Positions 5,666-6,552 of a stretch of 6,552 nt of DNA are shown here, in pieces. The notes beneath the pieces are model-generated. The model saw nothing but the letters and a program-made list of their open reading frames with translations. It ran no database searches and was not told the origin of the DNA. Position 1 is the stretch's first letter. Each line of letters opens with the position of its first letter. Origin of the DNA: an uncultured Methylocystaceae bacterium (GTDB taxonomy: Bacteria; Pseudomonadota; Alphaproteobacteria; Rhizobiales; Beijerinckiaceae); assembly GCA_945956975.1 (NCBI GenBank), contig CAMFKC010000136.1, forward strand, positions 1 to 6,552, read 5' to 3'. A program made the position numbers and the translations under genes.

Positions 5666-5690
5666 CCTCTCCCGTCGCACGGGGGAGAGG
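5666..5690. repeat. Hairpin at the end of the nitroreductase gene
   Basis: CCTCTCCCGT (5666-5675) pairs with ACGGGGGAGAGG (5679-5690) around a CGC loop, with two extra G bases on the right arm. It lies 9 bases beyond the stop codon of the minus-strand nitroreductase and may end that transcript. With 5543-5587 it brackets the convergent spacer between the two genes. Confidence 0.55.
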
Positions 5691-5699
5691 ATAAGCACA

Positions 5700-6296
5700 T
5701 CACCGCTTCGGAAACGGTCCCGCGATCACGATTTCGCCGACAGGCTTGCGCGCGTTCGGGGCTTCGATGCCTTGGAGCTTTTCCGGAAGCGCCGTCTTGT
5801 CGCCCCGCTTGCCGAGTGCGATCGCCATTTCGATGTGGCAATCGTCGGGCACATGCAATTCGTCGCGGGCGCGATCGAAATCGACGCCGATCATGCCATG
5901 CGCCGGCCACCCGACAGCCGAAGCCTCCAGCGCCAGATAGGCCCAGGCGGCGCCGGCGTCGAGCGAATGCGAGCGCGAGGGCACGCGGCGGGCTTCCGGC
6001 GTGAGGCGCGTCTTGCGCGAAATGAGGAAGACGAGCGCCGAGGCGTTGTTCGCCCAGGGGCGGTTGCCTTCCGCCAGCAGGCTGTGGAACAGGTCGAAAT
6101 CCGGCGTTCCGTGTTTGGCGTAGAGGAAAATCCACGGCTGCAGGTTGCTGGCCGAGGGCGCCCAGCGCGCCGCTTCGAATAAGCGCATCAGCACGGAATC
6201 GGGAATGGTTTCGCCGGTGAAGGCGCGCGGCGACCAGCGGTCGAGAAAGTGCTGCGAGACCGGGTGGTCCGCCTTGCGTGGATTTGGCGCGTTCAT
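5700..6296 (-). CDS. Nitroreductase family FMN-dependent oxidoreductase
   Basis: This 198-residue protein has the length and motifs of single-domain nitroreductases. RWSPRAFTGETI (20-31) carries the FMN phosphate-binding arginines and serine, RWAPSASNLQPW (44-55) lies in the flavin-contacting helix region, and DAGAAWAYLALEASAVGW (113-130) is the dimer-interface helix. Family members use NAD(P)H to reduce nitro groups, quinones, flavins or activated double bonds, normally as cytoplasmic homodimers; the true substrate cannot be read here. No signal peptide or membrane segment is seen. The ATG at 6296 has AGGAGAG 10 bases upstream (6307-6313). The gene follows the partial dehydrogenase at 6440 on the same strand after 143 bases and converges with the ACAD11-like gene. 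It may be co-transcribed with the upstream dehydrogenase, but no promoter or terminator settles this. A role in reducing an enoyl-type intermediate is speculative. Confidence 0.9.
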   Translation of the reverse strand: MNAPNPRKADHPVSQHFLDRWSPRAFTGETIPDSVLMRLFEAARWAPSASNLQPWIFLYAKHGTPDFDLFHSLLAEGNRPWANNASALVFLISRKTRLTPEARRVPSRSHSLDAGAAWAYLALEASAVGWPAHGMIGVDFDRARDELHVPDDCHIEMAIALGKRGDKTALPEKLQGIEAPNARKPVGEIVIAGPFPKR

Positions 6297-6313
6297 GTGG
6301 GGATCGCTCTCCT

Positions 6314-6340
6314 GTCGCCCGCTCCTGCCAAGCGGGGGAC
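6314..6340. repeat. Hairpin directly upstream of the nitroreductase ribosome site
   Basis: CCCGCT (6318-6323) and AGCGGG (6331-6336) pair around a 7-base loop, and the stem extends through one G-G mismatch to GTC (6314-6316) and GAC (6338-6340). It abuts the AGGAGAG ribosome site of the nitroreductase (6307-6313). It may end the upstream dehydrogenase transcript, protect the nitroreductase message or be a palindromic repeat remnant. The rest of 6341-6439 shows no gene and no convincing promoter. Confidence 0.4.
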
Positions 6341-6439
6341 GCGCGCCGGCATGTACCGACGTCGTCCGCGTTACGGAGCGATCAACCGCAAGCGCGCATA
6401 GTTTCCGCCGTCGTCCGTTCGCCGCGCATGGAGAACGAG

Positions 6440-6552
6440 CTATCGCCCCTTGGTGGGAATCTGATTGAAGGCCACGTCCTTGTCTACCCGGATGTCGCCG
6501 GGCAGGCCGAGCACGCGCTCGGCGATGATGTTGCGCAAGATTTCATCAGTGC
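6440..6552 (-). CDS. Acyl-CoA dehydrogenase, C-terminal fragment cut by the window edge
   Basis: On the minus strand, the bases from the right edge to the TAG at 6442-6440 encode 36 complete residues that begin TDEILRNIIAERVLGLP and end FNQIPTKGR; the split codon before them fits glycine. The GTxEIxRxxIAxxxLGLP pattern is the C-terminal FAD-contacting end of ACADs, of the same type as the GGTREILRGMIA tail of the 972-2123 gene. The body of the gene lies outside the window, so neither substrate nor start can be given. It is the fourth ACAD-type gene in 6.5 kb and lies upstream of the nitroreductase on the same strand. The truncation is due to the window edge, not a mutation. Confidence 0.85.
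   Translation of the reverse strand, partial: TDEILRNIIAERVLGLPGDIRVDKDVAFNQIPTKGR

Noticed and set aside
4687..5694. A plus-strand open frame of 335 codons in a second frame of the ACAD11-like gene
   Set aside because: It is an Arg/Ala-rich frame-shifted reading of a conserved gene that runs on through the hairpin spacer, with no ribosome site or motif support.
6145..6468. A small plus-strand open frame across the nitroreductase start and the gap to 6440
   Set aside because: It overlaps two minus-strand coding regions antisense, lacks a ribosome site and shows no motif.

Overview
The window looks like a GC-rich chromosome segment from an alphaproteobacterium, probably of the Hyphomicrobiales (Rhizobiales). 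This rests on base composition, on the crowded CoA-thioester genes, and on intergenic palindromes with conserved blocks such as TTCGAGAC and GCTCCTCA, which I associate with that group from memory. The assignment is inference. No RNA gene, CRISPR array, transposase or phage gene was seen.

Layout. A minus-strand block runs from 4127 down to 36. In transcription order it holds a 2,4-dienoyl-CoA reductase-like SDR (3267-4127), a short acyl-CoA dehydrogenase-like subunit (2130-3188), a second acyl-CoA dehydrogenase subunit (972-2123, only 6 bases after the previous stop) and a crotonase-fold protein (36-809). A 131-base divergent region (4128-4258) carries a good sigma70-like promoter and a perfect 9-bp inverted repeat, and separates this block from a plus-strand ACAD11-like acyl-CoA dehydrogenase (4259-5530). 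The plus-strand gene converges on a minus-strand nitroreductase (5700-6296) across a spacer filled with hairpins. The right edge holds the last 36 complete residues of another minus-strand acyl-CoA dehydrogenase (6440-6552).

Function. Nearly everything points to oxidation of an acyl-CoA. The two adjacent dehydrogenase subunits have complementary defects: one keeps the likely catalytic glutamate and the C-terminal GGTxEI motif, the other keeps ERxQFG and the QxHGxxG motif. This is the pattern of heteromeric alpha/beta dehydrogenases such as those of actinobacterial steroid side-chain degradation. The SDR resembles 2,4-dienoyl-CoA reductases and lacks the usual SDR tyrosine. The crotonase lacks both glutamates of classical enoyl-CoA hydratases. 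The divergent dehydrogenase resembles ACAD10/11, a family linked to 4-hydroxyacyl-CoA breakdown. The substrate cannot be read from the sequence. An unsaturated, branched, cyclic or hydroxylated acyl-CoA is more likely than a plain straight-chain fatty acid.

Non-coding sequence. At least two families of palindromic elements occupy the gaps. Three copies of one family (838-878, 897-938, 3211-3255) differ in their stems but keep base pairing. The other family (1-23, 5543-5568, 5666-5690) consists of CTCCC/GGGAG hairpins next to gene ends. No stretch longer than 300 bases lacks a gene.
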